Translations under genes and position numbers: made by a program
Origin: UTCFX2 sp963788145
GTDB lineage: Bacteria > Chloroflexota > Anaerolineae > Anaerolineales > UBA4823
NCBI GenBank assembly: GCA_963788145.1
Contig: CAWBFQ010000003.1
Location: 744,001-808,000 of the forward strand
DNA: 64,000 bases
Direction: 5' to 3'
Part shown: piece by piece, positions 1-8,508 of the stretch
Position numbering within the stretch: the stretch's first letter is position 1
How the letters are laid out: each line of letters opens with the position of its first letter
The notes under the pieces: generated by a model
What the model saw: only the letters and a program-made list of their open reading frames with translations
Databases searched by the model: none
What the model was told of the DNA's origin: nothing

Positions 1-798
1 GCGGATGTCGAAAACCTGCTCTATGAAATGGAGAAGCGAGGCTTAGAATTCTTTGACGAAACGTTTCGACTGGCGCGCGTTCTGGATTTATTCAGGAAAG
101 ACCGAATTCGAATTGAATTTGAGAAGAAAGTGGTCGCTAATGCTCCTGAGGCAATCGACCAAAAAGTGCACGAATTGATCGATTGGTTGGTGGAATCGGA
201 CCTGCGCCAATGGCAGGCAGTGAAAAACCACCTTGCCGAACGGCAGCGCGCCTACCAGGATCGCCTTGTGGGTGATCTTGGCTCAGGCAACTTCAGTTAT
301 GATCGAGAGCGATTGATTGATGCGGTTGGGCGCGAGGCGCAGCGAGTGGTCGAGACTTATGACAAGGGCGCCGAGGCGCAGGCGATCGCAGCAGGCGCGC
401 AGGAAGCTGTAGCCGCTTCGGCTGTGCTGGGAGTTGGGGCGATAGGATTGGGCGCCCTTGTAACGGCTTTAGCCAGTACGGTGGCGGCTGATGTGACCGG
501 GATATTAATGGCTACATTTATAGCCGCGTTAGGATTTGTGATCATCCCCGCAAAACGTCGGATGGCAAAGAAGGAGATGAGCGAAAAAATCTCAGCATTA
601 CGAGCACAGTTGATGTCAACTTTGGATAACCAGTTCCAAAAAGAGATTAGTCGGAGCGTTGAAAACATTCAAAACGCTATTACTCCTTACACCCGTTTCG
701 TTCGAGCTGAAGAAGGAAAATTAAATCAAATACGCTCGTCCTTCGAAGAGACTCAGCTTGAGCTTTCTCGATTGAAACAAGTCATAGCAAATTTGTGA
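1..798 (+). CDS. Dynamin-like GTPase, C-terminal part (5' end outside window)
   Basis: The reading frame is open from base 1; the ATG at 28 is internal, because in-frame codons before it encode further protein of the same character. What remains is about 265 residues: a long charged helical stretch, then a hydrophobic Ala/Gly-rich hairpin at roughly 410-550 that could insert in a membrane, then another helical coiled-coil region to the C-terminus. This helix, membrane paddle, helix order is typical of the C-terminal half of bacterial dynamin-like proteins, which remodel or repair membranes. The GTPase domain with its P-loop would lie upstream and cannot be seen, so the family call rests on the C-terminal pattern only. 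It stands alone on this side; the next gene is behind its own promoter. Confidence 0.6.
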   Translation, partial: ADVENLLYEMEKRGLEFFDETFRLARVLDLFRKDRIRIEFEKKVVANAPEAIDQKVHELIDWLVESDLRQWQAVKNHLAERQRAYQDRLVGDLGSGNFSYDRERLIDAVGREAQRVVETYDKGAEAQAIAAGAQEAVAASAVLGVGAIGLGALVTALASTVAADVTGILMATFIAALGFVIIPAKRRMAKKEMSEKISALRAQLMSTLDNQFQKEISRSVENIQNAITPYTRFVRAEEGKLNQIRSSFEETQLELSRLKQVIANL

Positions 799-853
799 GC
801 CTGGTATATCCTGATCGACATATTGCTAGAAAAATCCGATGTCTCTCAAATTC

Positions 854-883
854 TTGACATTCTTCATTAGATCGTGGTAGACT
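854..883 (+). promoter_or_regulatory. Sigma70-type promoter of the ABC exporter operon
   Basis: A perfect TTGACA at 854-859 and TAGACT at 878-883 are separated by 18 bases. Transcription would start near 890, about 35 bases before the leader ORF, so the leader and the terminator hairpin lie in the 5' transcript of the ABC exporter genes. Confidence 0.65.
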
Positions 884-924
884 TAGTTCGTTAATTCTAT
901 CTTGTCGAAAGGAGGCAGGCGCAA

Positions 925-1011
925 ATGGATTATCCGTTCGAAAGTATGATTATAGTGGTTGTTACGAGCAGCAGCAATCCAATTCCTGATCGTAGTGCGC
1001 CTGTCGACTGA
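925..1011 (+). CDS. 28-codon leader peptide upstream of ABC exporter
   Basis: A strong ribosome binding site (GGAGG at 911-915, 9 bases before the ATG) precedes a 28-residue ORF that starts MDYPFESM and contains a run of Ile-Ile-Val-Val-Val followed by Thr and three Ser (AGC AGC AGC). The stop codon at 1009-1011 sits in a small hairpin (CTGTC 1001-1005 with GACAG 1010-1014). An intrinsic terminator follows before the ABC gene. The layout of promoter, well-translated short ORF, terminator and transporter matches ribosome-mediated attenuation, as known for the bmrB leader of Bacillus subtilis bmrCD, also a heterodimeric ABC exporter. The peptide has no recognisable similarity that I know of. 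Function as a regulator is inferred from position. Confidence 0.55.
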   Translation: MDYPFESMIIVVVTSSSNPIPDRSAPVD

Positions 1012-1037
1012 CAGATCTATCATTCTGAGCTTTTCAG

Positions 1038-1070
1038 ACCACGGGTGCAAAAGAACCCCGTGGTTTTTTT
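1038..1070 (+). terminator. Intrinsic terminator in ABC exporter leader (candidate attenuator)
   Basis: ACCACGGG (1038-1045) pairs with CCCGTGGT (1057-1064) around an 11-base loop, and is followed by a run of T to 1070. It lies between the leader ORF and the ABC gene start at 1104. GTGGTT at 955-960, inside the leader ORF, can pair with GACCAC at 1037-1042 and so could act as a competing antiterminator strand. Confidence 0.65.
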
Positions 1071-1103
1071 ATTCATCCGATTAAGAAGATATCAAGTGAC
1101 ATC

Positions 1104-2978
1104 ATGAACCAGGAAATCCGTGTACCCACAATTGACATGACCAATATCCTGCACCCAAGCCGGTTGAAAGGAATGTGGAACTTGATGGCCGGGTTCCGAA
1201 TTCCTTACCTGGGAGCAAACCTGAGCCTGGGATTAGGAGCGATTTTTAAAACATCTACCTTCCTTCTGCTGCGCTATTTTACCGACAAGGTCCTTGGAAA
1301 AGGTAGCGCCTGGCAGCTCCTGCCATTAATTGGGATCGGTTTCGTTCTCATCGCAGCCCTGGAAGGGACCTTCACCTATATCAGTGGTCGACTGGCTGCA
1401 TACACAGCAGAGGGCATCACCTATCGATTGCGCAATTACTTGTTCGATCATATCCAGCGCCTGACATTCTCTTATCACAGCAAGGCAAAGACCGGCGAGC
1501 TGATTGAACGCGTCACTTCGGATGTGGATGCGTTGCGCAGGTTTTTTTCGGAACAGGCTATCGGTGTGGGAAGGATCGCGCTGCTCTTTCTTGTGAATTT
1601 CATTGCTCTTGCGAACCTCAACATCAGCCTGGCTCTAATATCGATCATAGTTGTTCCGTTTGTCTTGATGACATCGATTTTTTTCTTTAGAAAAGTCACA
1701 AAAGCCTATGAGGCTTATCAGGAACAAGAAGCTGTTCTCTCAACTACACTCCAGGAGAACCTGGCTGGTGTGCGCGTGGTGAAGGCATTCGCTCGACAAG
1801 ATTACGAAAAAGAGAAATTCGAGAAAGAAAACTGGCAGAAGTATGTGTTGGGGCGGAAATTATTGGTCATGCATTCCTTTTTCTGGCCCATTTCGGATAT
1901 TCTATGTGCGTTTCAGATGCTGTTCGGTTACGTCCTTGCTGCGATCATGACGATCAATGGAACCATCACGGTTGGGACTTACCTGGCGTATGTCGGGTTG
2001 GTGGTTTGGTTGATCTGGCCCATGCGCAATCTTGGGCGGCTTATAGTCCAGACTTCCACTGGCATGGTTTCCTTCGGACGCGTGTTGGACATACTCAAAG
2101 AACAAAGGGAACCGTTGGAAGATGGGAATTATTTCCCCGTTGACCCCGTTCATGGCGACTTGGTTTTTGATCATGTTTGTTTTGAGTACAGCGACAAAGA
2201 AAATATGGTATTGGAAGATATTCATTTTGAATGCAAAGCAGGACAGACAATCGCTTTGCTGGGATCAACCGGTTCGGGAAAAACCAGCCTGGTCAACCTG
2301 CTCCCGCGTTTCTATGAATATACCTGCGGATCGATCCGTTTGGATGGAGTGGAACTCAACCGCTATCAGCGCAAGTTCCTGCGTAGCCAGATTGGCATTG
2401 TCGAACAGGAACCGTTTCTCTTCTCCCGCTCGATTCGTGAGAATATCACTTATGGTGTTGGCAGGGATATCTCGCAGGAAGAAATCGAGGCGGCTGCAAA
2501 GGCAGCTGCAATCCATGATGTGATCCTGACCTTTCCTGACGGATACGACACGCTGGTCGGAGAAAAAGGAGTAACCCTTTCTGGTGGTCAGAAACAAAGA
2601 GTTACAATCGCCAGGACAATTCTGAAGAACCCCCGCATTCTGATTCTGGATGACTCCACTTCGTCCGTCGATTCGGAAACTGAGGCAGAAATCCGGGATG
2701 CGTTAAATGATCTGATGAAGCAACGAACTACATTCATCATCGCACACCGCATTCAGAGCGTGATGGACGCCGATCAAATCATTATTATGGATAAAGGACG
2801 AATCATCCAGAAAGGTGTACATGCTGACCTGCTTACTCAGGATGGCGTTTATCGTAAGATCTTTGAGATTCAGACCAGGATCGAGACAGAGCTTGCCGAG
2901 GAGATCAGAGAAACTATTGTAGGCCAGAAAGTCGGAGAAGAAACGCTCCAAATCGAATCACTTTTCCCAGGTGATTGA
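1104..2978 (+). CDS. ABC exporter half-transporter with degenerate catalytic site (subunit 1)
   Basis: This 624-residue protein is a type IV ABC exporter half: six membrane helices in about residues 35-330, then a nucleotide-binding domain. Visible motifs are Walker A GSTGSGKT (about 387-394), signature LSGGQ, Walker B ILILDD and the switch His in IIAHR. The catalytic Glu after Walker B is Asp (residue 517), the hallmark of the degenerate-site subunit of heterodimeric exporters such as TM287/TM288 or BmrCD. The following gene supplies the matching Glu-containing subunit 34 bases downstream. The likely role is export of drugs, lipids or peptides; the substrate cannot be told. The start lacks a strong Shine-Dalgarno (AAGAAG at 1083-1088), so expression probably depends on read-through of the attenuator upstream. 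Confidence 0.9.
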   Translation: MNQEIRVPTIDMTNILHPSRLKGMWNLMAGFRIPYLGANLSLGLGAIFKTSTFLLLRYFTDKVLGKGSAWQLLPLIGIGFVLIAALEGTFTYISGRLAAYTAEGITYRLRNYLFDHIQRLTFSYHSKAKTGELIERVTSDVDALRRFFSEQAIGVGRIALLFLVNFIALANLNISLALISIIVVPFVLMTSIFFFRKVTKAYEAYQEQEAVLSTTLQENLAGVRVVKAFARQDYEKEKFEKENWQKYVLGRKLLVMHSFFWPISDILCAFQMLFGYVLAAIMTINGTITVGTYLAYVGLVVWLIWPMRNLGRLIVQTSTGMVSFGRVLDILKEQREPLEDGNYFPVDPVHGDLVFDHVCFEYSDKENMVLEDIHFECKAGQTIALLGSTGSGKTSLVNLLPRFYEYTCGSIRLDGVELNRYQRKFLRSQIGIVEQEPFLFSRSIRENITYGVGRDISQEEIEAAAKAAAIHDVILTFPDGYDTLVGEKGVTLSGGQKQRVTIARTILKNPRILILDDSTSSVDSETEAEIRDALNDLMKQRTTFIIAHRIQSVMDADQIIIMDKGRIIQKGVHADLLTQDGVYRKIFEIQTRIETELAEEIRETIVGQKVGEETLQIESLFPGD

Positions 2979-3012
2979 ATGCGGATAAGAAACATCCGTC
3001 AGGAGATGAAGT

Positions 3013-4832
3013 ATGTCTGATCAATATTTTGAAGAAGAAGAATTCACCACCCAATTCAATGGCAAAACAGTGTTGCGGGTCCTCGCCCAAACAAAGCCCC
3101 ACTGGCCTTGGGTAGCTGGTTTTCTTGTTGCCATCTTGATTGCATCTTTTTTGGACGGATATTTTACCTATTTGGGAAAAGAGATCGTCGATCGAGGAAT
3201 TCTGGCTGGCGATCGGTCGGCTTTAACTGAGATCGCGATGCAATATGGGATGTTGATTTTCGTTCAAGCACTTTCCGTATTTGTGTTTATCTATCTCACC
3301 GGCATATTGGGCGAGAAGTCCGTTATGACCTGCGCAAGAAATTGTTCAATAATCTACAAGATCTCTCTCTTTCATATTACAGCCGCACGCCTGTCGGTTG
3401 GATTATGTCACGCGTCACATCAGATACCGAGCGAGTCTCCGATCTGGTTACGTGGGGGATGTTGGATGTGACCTGGGCAATTACCAACATAGCAGCATCA
3501 GCTTTTTTCATGCTGCGGATTAATTGGCAGCTTGGCTTGATTGTGCTGGCGATTTTGCCCGTGATTCTTTACGTGGCAGTGGAATTCAGAAAGCGGATTC
3601 TGGTGGAATACCGCCAGGTGCGTAAGATCAATTCGAAGATCACCGGTAACTACAACGAGAACATCACCGGCGTCCGGGTGGTGAAAGCGCTCGGCAGAGA
3701 GAAAGAGAATATGCGTGAGTTTAATGTGTTGACCAGCGATATGTACCGGTCAAGCTTTAGGGCGGCCTGGCTCTCCGCTCTCTTTCTCCCCACAGTTCAG
3801 ATCATCAGTGCGCTGGCTTTGGGCGCAGTAGCCTGGTATGGCGGACTTCAGGCGCAGGTGGGAGCAATCACCATCGGTGGAATTCAGGCGTTTGTATCCT
3901 ATATTACCTTCATGATGTGGCCTATTCAGGACATAGCCCGTGTGTATGCCGAGATGCAGCAATCTATTGCATCAGCCGAGCGCATGTTTTCTCTGATCAA
4001 CTCTGTGCCAGAAGTGCGTGACATTCCTGGCGCGATCACCCCTACGACGCTTCAATCAGATATTGATTTCGAGCATGTAGATTTTTATTATGAAAAAGAC
4101 AAACCAGTCTTGTCGGATTTCTCGCTGCGTGTTCGCCAGGGTGAGAATATTGCCCTGGTGGGGCCTACGGGCGGCGGAAAGTCCACCCTGGTGAATTTAT
4201 TATGCCGTTTCTACGAACCAAAAGCTGGCGTGATCAGGATTGGTGGACAGGACTACACTCAATTTACGCAGAAGTCCATCCAATCCCGAATTGGGATTGT
4301 GCTGCAAACACCCCATCTTTTCTCGGGCAGCATTCGGGAAAATATCCGCTATGGTTTATTGAGCGCAACGGATGGCGAAGTTGAACAAGCTGCCCGTCTG
4401 GCAGGTGCGGATGAATTTATCCGTCATTTTGACAAAGGATATGAGCAGGAAGTGGGCGAGGGTGGCAACTTGCTTTCGACTGGCCAAAAACAGCTGATAA
4501 GCCTGGCAAGAGCGGTCCTGGCTCAGCCGGAGATCTTTATCATGGACGAGGCGACTAGTTCAGTGGATACCCTGACTGAGGCATTGATCCAAAGAGGAAT
4601 GGAAAACTTAATGCACCATCGTACAAGCTTCGTGATTGCCCATCGCCTTTCGACGATTAAGCGAGCTAACCGGATTTTGGTTATTGAAGATGGAAAAATA
4701 GCAGAAATGGGTTCTCATAACGAGTTGATCCAAAAGCGCGGCCAATATTACAATCTTTACACTCGCCAATTCCGGCACGAGATGAGTGAAGAATACGAAT
4801 TAAATAAACTGACGGGCGCAGCTATAGCGTAA
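3013..4832 (+). CDS. ABC exporter half-transporter, catalytic subunit 2 (frameshifted near 3318)
   Basis: The N-terminal frame starts at 3013 (MSDQYFEEEEF) and the rest lies in the next frame to 4832. One base is missing near 3318, where GILGE should run into VRYDLRKKLFNNLQ. Restored, it is about 606 residues: six membrane helices and a nucleotide-binding domain with Walker A GPTGGGKS, Walker B IFIMDE with the catalytic Glu, and an altered signature LSTGQ in place of LSGGQ. In heterodimeric exporters the altered signature pairs with the Asp-bearing site of the partner, so this subunit completes one degenerate and one competent ATP site with the upstream protein. The frame break is probably a sequencing error, since both halves are well conserved. 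Confidence 0.85.
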
Positions 4833-4856
4833 CGAAGGAATCAAACCTGCTTGGGT

Positions 4857-4862
4857 TATAAT
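4857..4862 (+). promoter_or_regulatory. Possible -10 element upstream of MFS gene
   Basis: An exact TATAAT lies 38 bases before the start of the MFS gene, but there is no convincing -35 hexamer at the right distance. It may give the transporter a promoter separate from the ABC genes. Confidence 0.25.
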
Positions 4863-4894
4863 AAGCGACCGGCGCCGGGAAAGGCTGACGCAGG

Positions 4895-6154
4895 TTGCTT
4901 ATGAATATGTTCAAGACTAGACTTCAGCTAGTTTATAGCCGATATCCACACCAATTCTGGTTGATGTTTTTCGGCATGTTAATCAGCACAATGGGTACCA
5001 GTATGATCTGGCCTTTCCTGCTGATATATGTCGGCAAACGATTAGATGCGCCATTAACAGCAATCGCCAGCCTGCTCACATTAAATTCGGCGATGGGTTT
5101 GATTGCCTCCTTTACAGGCGGTCCAGTGATCGACCGCTTCGGGCGAAAATGGATGATGGCAGCCAGTCTTGTGGTTAATGGGCTGGCCTATTTTTTAATG
5201 GGGAACGCGACTTCCTTTGTTCATTTTGCAATCCTACTTTCGATCACGGGCAGCGCCAACCCGCTCTACCGGATCGGCGCGGATGCGATGATGGCAGATA
5301 TGATCCCAGCCGAAAAACGAATTGATGCTTATGCCTTGATGCGCTTGAGCAACAACCTTGGGATTGCGATAGGTCCGGCAATTGGTGGATTTGTGGCTGC
5401 CTCATCCTACTCCCTGGCTTTTTATTTTGCAGCAGCGGGTATGACGATCTATAGTCTATTGATTTTTGTTTTTGCAAAAGAAACGCTGCCATCACGCACT
5501 GTTCAGAGCTATCCAGGAAAAGAGAAACCCAATCCAGATCGCGAGAAATTTGGGGGGTATATCAGCATCCTAAAGGATCTCCCTTTTATTGGTTTCATTA
5601 TTGCTTTCACGCTGGTTTCAATGTGCGCAACGCTCATTTGGGTGTTGCTTCCGGTCCATGCAACAGAAAATTTTGGTGTGCCAATGCAGCTCTATGGATT
5701 GATACCGGCTACAAACGCAATCATGGTGGTGACTCTTCAAATTCTGGTGACGAAATTCTCGAGCCGCTTTCCCACTTTACGAGTTGTGGCAGTCGGCGCT
5801 TTGTTTTACACCATCGCAGTAGGGTCAATTGCTTGGATGCAAGGTTTCTGGGGATTCCTGTTCGCTATGATTGTGATGACGATTGGAGAGCTGATCATCG
5901 TGCCCACATCCAGTACGTATGTAGCTAATCTGGCCCCAGCGGATAAACGCGGCCGCTATATGAGCCTGTATGCCTTGACCTGGGGCATCGCCGCCGGGGT
6001 TTCGCCGGTTTTAGGTGGATTCTTGAATGATCAATTTGGATCAAGGGCGATATGGTACGGAGGGGCTTTAATCGGCTGTATCAGCATTATCGCCTTTTTG
6101 TGGTTAAATCGAAATGCTGGAACTGAGAAGGTCAGATTATCGTCTGGATTGTAA
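4895..6154 (+). CDS. MFS transporter, 12-helix type
   Basis: The product is a hydrophobic protein of about 419 residues with some twelve predicted membrane helices. The canonical major facilitator motif A between helices 2 and 3 is clear (GGPVIDRFGRK). It resembles multidrug or sugar efflux members of the DHA1 type, but the substrate cannot be read from sequence. A TTG at 4895 has the best-spaced ribosome site (GGGAAAGG at 4877-4884); ATGs at 4901 and 4907 are alternatives. It follows the ABC exporter by 62 bases on the same strand and may be a second efflux system. Confidence 0.8.
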   Translation: MLMNMFKTRLQLVYSRYPHQFWLMFFGMLISTMGTSMIWPFLLIYVGKRLDAPLTAIASLLTLNSAMGLIASFTGGPVIDRFGRKWMMAASLVVNGLAYFLMGNATSFVHFAILLSITGSANPLYRIGADAMMADMIPAEKRIDAYALMRLSNNLGIAIGPAIGGFVAASSYSLAFYFAAAGMTIYSLLIFVFAKETLPSRTVQSYPGKEKPNPDREKFGGYISILKDLPFIGFIIAFTLVSMCATLIWVLLPVHATENFGVPMQLYGLIPATNAIMVVTLQILVTKFSSRFPTLRVVAVGALFYTIAVGSIAWMQGFWGFLFAMIVMTIGELIIVPTSSTYVANLAPADKRGRYMSLYALTWGIAAGVSPVLGGFLNDQFGSRAIWYGGALIGCISIIAFLWLNRNAGTEKVRLSSGL

Positions 6155-6220
6155 ACTGACAGCTACGTTGTAGGTTGTTCTGCATGAGCAGCAATCTGCT
6201 AGTTTCGGGAGGCTACGGGA

Positions 6221-7507
6221 ATGAATCTTCGATGGACAATCAAGCTTCTGGCGGTAATGTGTGTCCTGTTTGCAACTACGCTTGGCTGCAACATGCCCAA
6301 TAACGCTTCACCCACACCGGATTTGGGAGGAATTGTCGCTCAAACCCAAACAGCGATTGCTGTTAACCAATTCTTAGCCACCTCTACGGTCGCCCAACAA
6401 GAGACGCCAATTAGCTCAGCTCTACCCACCATTCAAGTATCCTCTACGTCTGCTGTTGGCACACCATCATCGGCGAGTCCAACTTCAACGATACAATCCG
6501 TTAACCCTGGCAGCACGGGCGAGCCTGCGAACTGTAGCAATAAAGCAAAATTCTTGGGTGAGACAGTCCCAGATAATTCGATATTTGCTCCTGGGCAAGA
6601 ATTTATTAAAACCTGGACACTGCAGAATATCGGAACATGTACCTGGAGTCCTGAATACAGCCTGGTTTTTATCCGAGGCGAGCAGATGAATGGGACCAGC
6701 CCGTCCCCGATCGGTCAATCCGTTCCGCCAGGAGGTTCCATTCAGGTTTTCTTGCCTCAAAAAGCGCCTTCCGGGGCTGGTGAACACCAGGGATTCTGGA
6801 AACTCCGCTCCCCGGCAGGTCAAGAATTTGGCCTGGGGAATAATGCGGATGTGGCGTTTTGGACAAAAATCAACGTGGTCCCTGGGACGAGTAATGGTGA
6901 AAGTGGCGCTGCTTTCGGAGGCCCACAAAACCTGGGAGCGCCTTCCTGGGTGGAATCGTTCAACGGAAAAAACAGCCCCTGGTTTCTAGGCTCAGACTCT
7001 GGAATTGATTTTGATCTGGATGATGGTCATCTGATTATGACCGTGTTGAAACCAATCGGCGATCAGTGGCGGGTTGCCCAACCAAGTTACTTGAGCGATT
7101 TCTATCTGCAAGGGTCCTTTAAGACTGGCTCAACTTGCTCCGGTAAGGACGGTTACGGGTTGATCGTGCGCGCTCCGGATAGTCCCAGTGGAGCTATTCT
7201 TTCGGGTTATATCTTCAGCTTTTCGTGTGATGGAAAATATCGCATCTATCGGATGGACAATGGGAACTTCGATGGAATCCAGAACTGGGCAACCAGCCCG
7301 ACCATCAAAAGCGGACCCAATCAATCCAACGTGATGGGAGTTTATGGGAAAGCGGAAAAACTCCAGCTTTATTCAAATGGCGTACTGATCTATGAATTCA
7401 CGGATTCGACTTATAGCGGAGGCTTGTTCGGGTTAGTCATCCGATCCGAGAATACAACCAATTTTCAGGTCCTGGTGGATGAGGTCGCCTCCTGGATCAT
7501 TCAATAA
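6221..7507 (+). CDS. Lipoprotein with NBR1-type Ig-like domain and C-terminal lectin-like domain
   Basis: The 428-residue precursor starts with a signal peptide ending in a lipobox (TLGC, Cys23), then a Thr/Ser/Pro-rich linker to about residue 100. Residues about 105-220 form an NBR1-type Ig-like domain with the family core FIKTWTLQNIGTCTW and a GEHQGFWKLRSPAG strand. The C-terminal 180 residues (WVESFNGKNSPWF onward) look like a concanavalin/LamG-type beta-sandwich that may bind glycans. It is one of five NBR1-Ig lipoproteins in the window; the other four are at 14.9-18.6 kb. It should sit on the outer face of the membrane. The exact ligand is unknown. The last 11 bases overlap the 3' end of the convergent ppk2 gene. 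Confidence 0.8.
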   Translation: MNLRWTIKLLAVMCVLFATTLGCNMPNNASPTPDLGGIVAQTQTAIAVNQFLATSTVAQQETPISSALPTIQVSSTSAVGTPSSASPTSTIQSVNPGSTGEPANCSNKAKFLGETVPDNSIFAPGQEFIKTWTLQNIGTCTWSPEYSLVFIRGEQMNGTSPSPIGQSVPPGGSIQVFLPQKAPSGAGEHQGFWKLRSPAGQEFGLGNNADVAFWTKINVVPGTSNGESGAAFGGPQNLGAPSWVESFNGKNSPWFLGSDSGIDFDLDDGHLIMTVLKPIGDQWRVAQPSYLSDFYLQGSFKTGSTCSGKDGYGLIVRAPDSPSGAILSGYIFSFSCDGKYRIYRMDNGNFDGIQNWATSPTIKSGPNQSNVMGVYGKAEKLQLYSNGVLIYEFTDSTYSGGLFGLVIRSENTTNFQVLVDEVASWIIQ

Positions 7508-8299
7508 CAATCGATTTTGGATCAATATCAGTCGCTGGATATTTCATGTCCAAGTTTTTTAGCGTATTGACCAAAATGTTTCCAATCACCAGGTTGCGAT
7601 ACCATTTATGATTGGATGGAATGATATACCAGGGCGCTTTTTCGGTGCTGGTCTTGCTGAGCACATCTTCATAAGCTTGTGTGTAATCTGACCAGAATTT
7701 TCTCTCTTTAAATCATTCACAGAGAATTTCCAATGTTTGGCGGGATCATCCAGTCGAGACTGAAGTCTTTGTTTTTGTTCATCAAGATCGATATGTAAGA
7801 AAAACTTGAGGATGATAGTTCCTTCTTCGGCCAAAACCGCCTCAAACTCATTAATTTGGTTGTACCGTTTCTGCCAGATCTTCTTTGGCACCAAATTATG
7901 AACACGCACAACTAATACGTCTTCGTACTGGCTTCTGTTAAAGATAACAATTTCGCCTTTGGCAGGGGTTTGTTGATGGATCCGCCAGAGATAATCGTGT
8001 GCAAGCTCAATCGGTGTTGGCACTTTGAAGCTGGCGACGCGCACACCCTGGGGATTGACTCCCTCGAAAACATGGCGGATTACCCCATCCTTGCCAGAAG
8101 TATCCATCCCCTGCAAAACTACCAGGATTTTATGTTTCCCCTCTGCATAGAGTAATTCCTGTAATTCCTCCAGTTTCTCCGTCAGACGGACCAATTCGAT
8201 CTTGGCGTCTCCCTTTCCGCCATCAAAGCGGCTCGTATCTTCGGGATCCCAATCACTTAATTTAATTTTCGTATTTGGGCTAACTCGATATTTGTCCAT
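7497..8299 (-). CDS. ppk2: Polyphosphate kinase 2 family protein (frameshifted near 7705)
   Basis: PPK2 transfers phosphate between polyphosphate and nucleotides. The first about 196 residues contain the P-loop GMDTSGKDG and the NRSQYEDVLV segment typical of the family. A base is missing in the A-rich stretch around 7700-7712; after it the other frame continues with KFWSDYTQAYEDVLSKTS and ends at 7497, giving about 267 residues, the usual length of a one-domain class I PPK2. In the uncorrected frame the protein would end at 7586 with an unrelated tail. The ATG at 8299 is preceded by an AGGAGG ribosome site. It is transcribed divergently from the formate dehydrogenase operon. Confidence 0.88.
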
Positions 8300-8453
8300 T
8301 CATCCATCCTCCTGGCTTTGAAAATCCTTGGAAATATGAATTATATCAAACCAACTGGTCAGAAGTTGCTATAATTGCTGTTACAATTGCAGCAAGTAAT
8401 ATGACAATTATCGTAGTATATTGAGCATTGTTGTGATAGAATAACAGCGGTTT

Positions 8454-8475
8454 ATTTGTGAATAATATCACGAAT
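8454..8475 (+). promoter_or_regulatory. CRP/FNR-family operator candidate upstream of fdhD
   Basis: The sequence is an imperfect palindrome, ATTTGTGA, six bases, TCACGAAT, with 7 of 8 arm positions matching. It contains TGTGA-N6-TCACG, close to the CRP-family consensus TGTGA-N6-TCACA. It lies 34 bases before the fdhD start and could place the formate operon under a CRP/FNR-type regulator. No such regulator is in the window. Confidence 0.4.
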
Positions 8476-8508
8476 AAGCCGGTTGATTTCAGGTAGTGTA
8501 AGGGAAGA

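Noticed and set aside
4844..4896. AACCTGC and GCAGGTT inverted repeat around the MFS start region
   Set aside because: The arms are short and far apart and one arm lies upstream of the presumed transcription start, so a shared RNA hairpin is unlikely.
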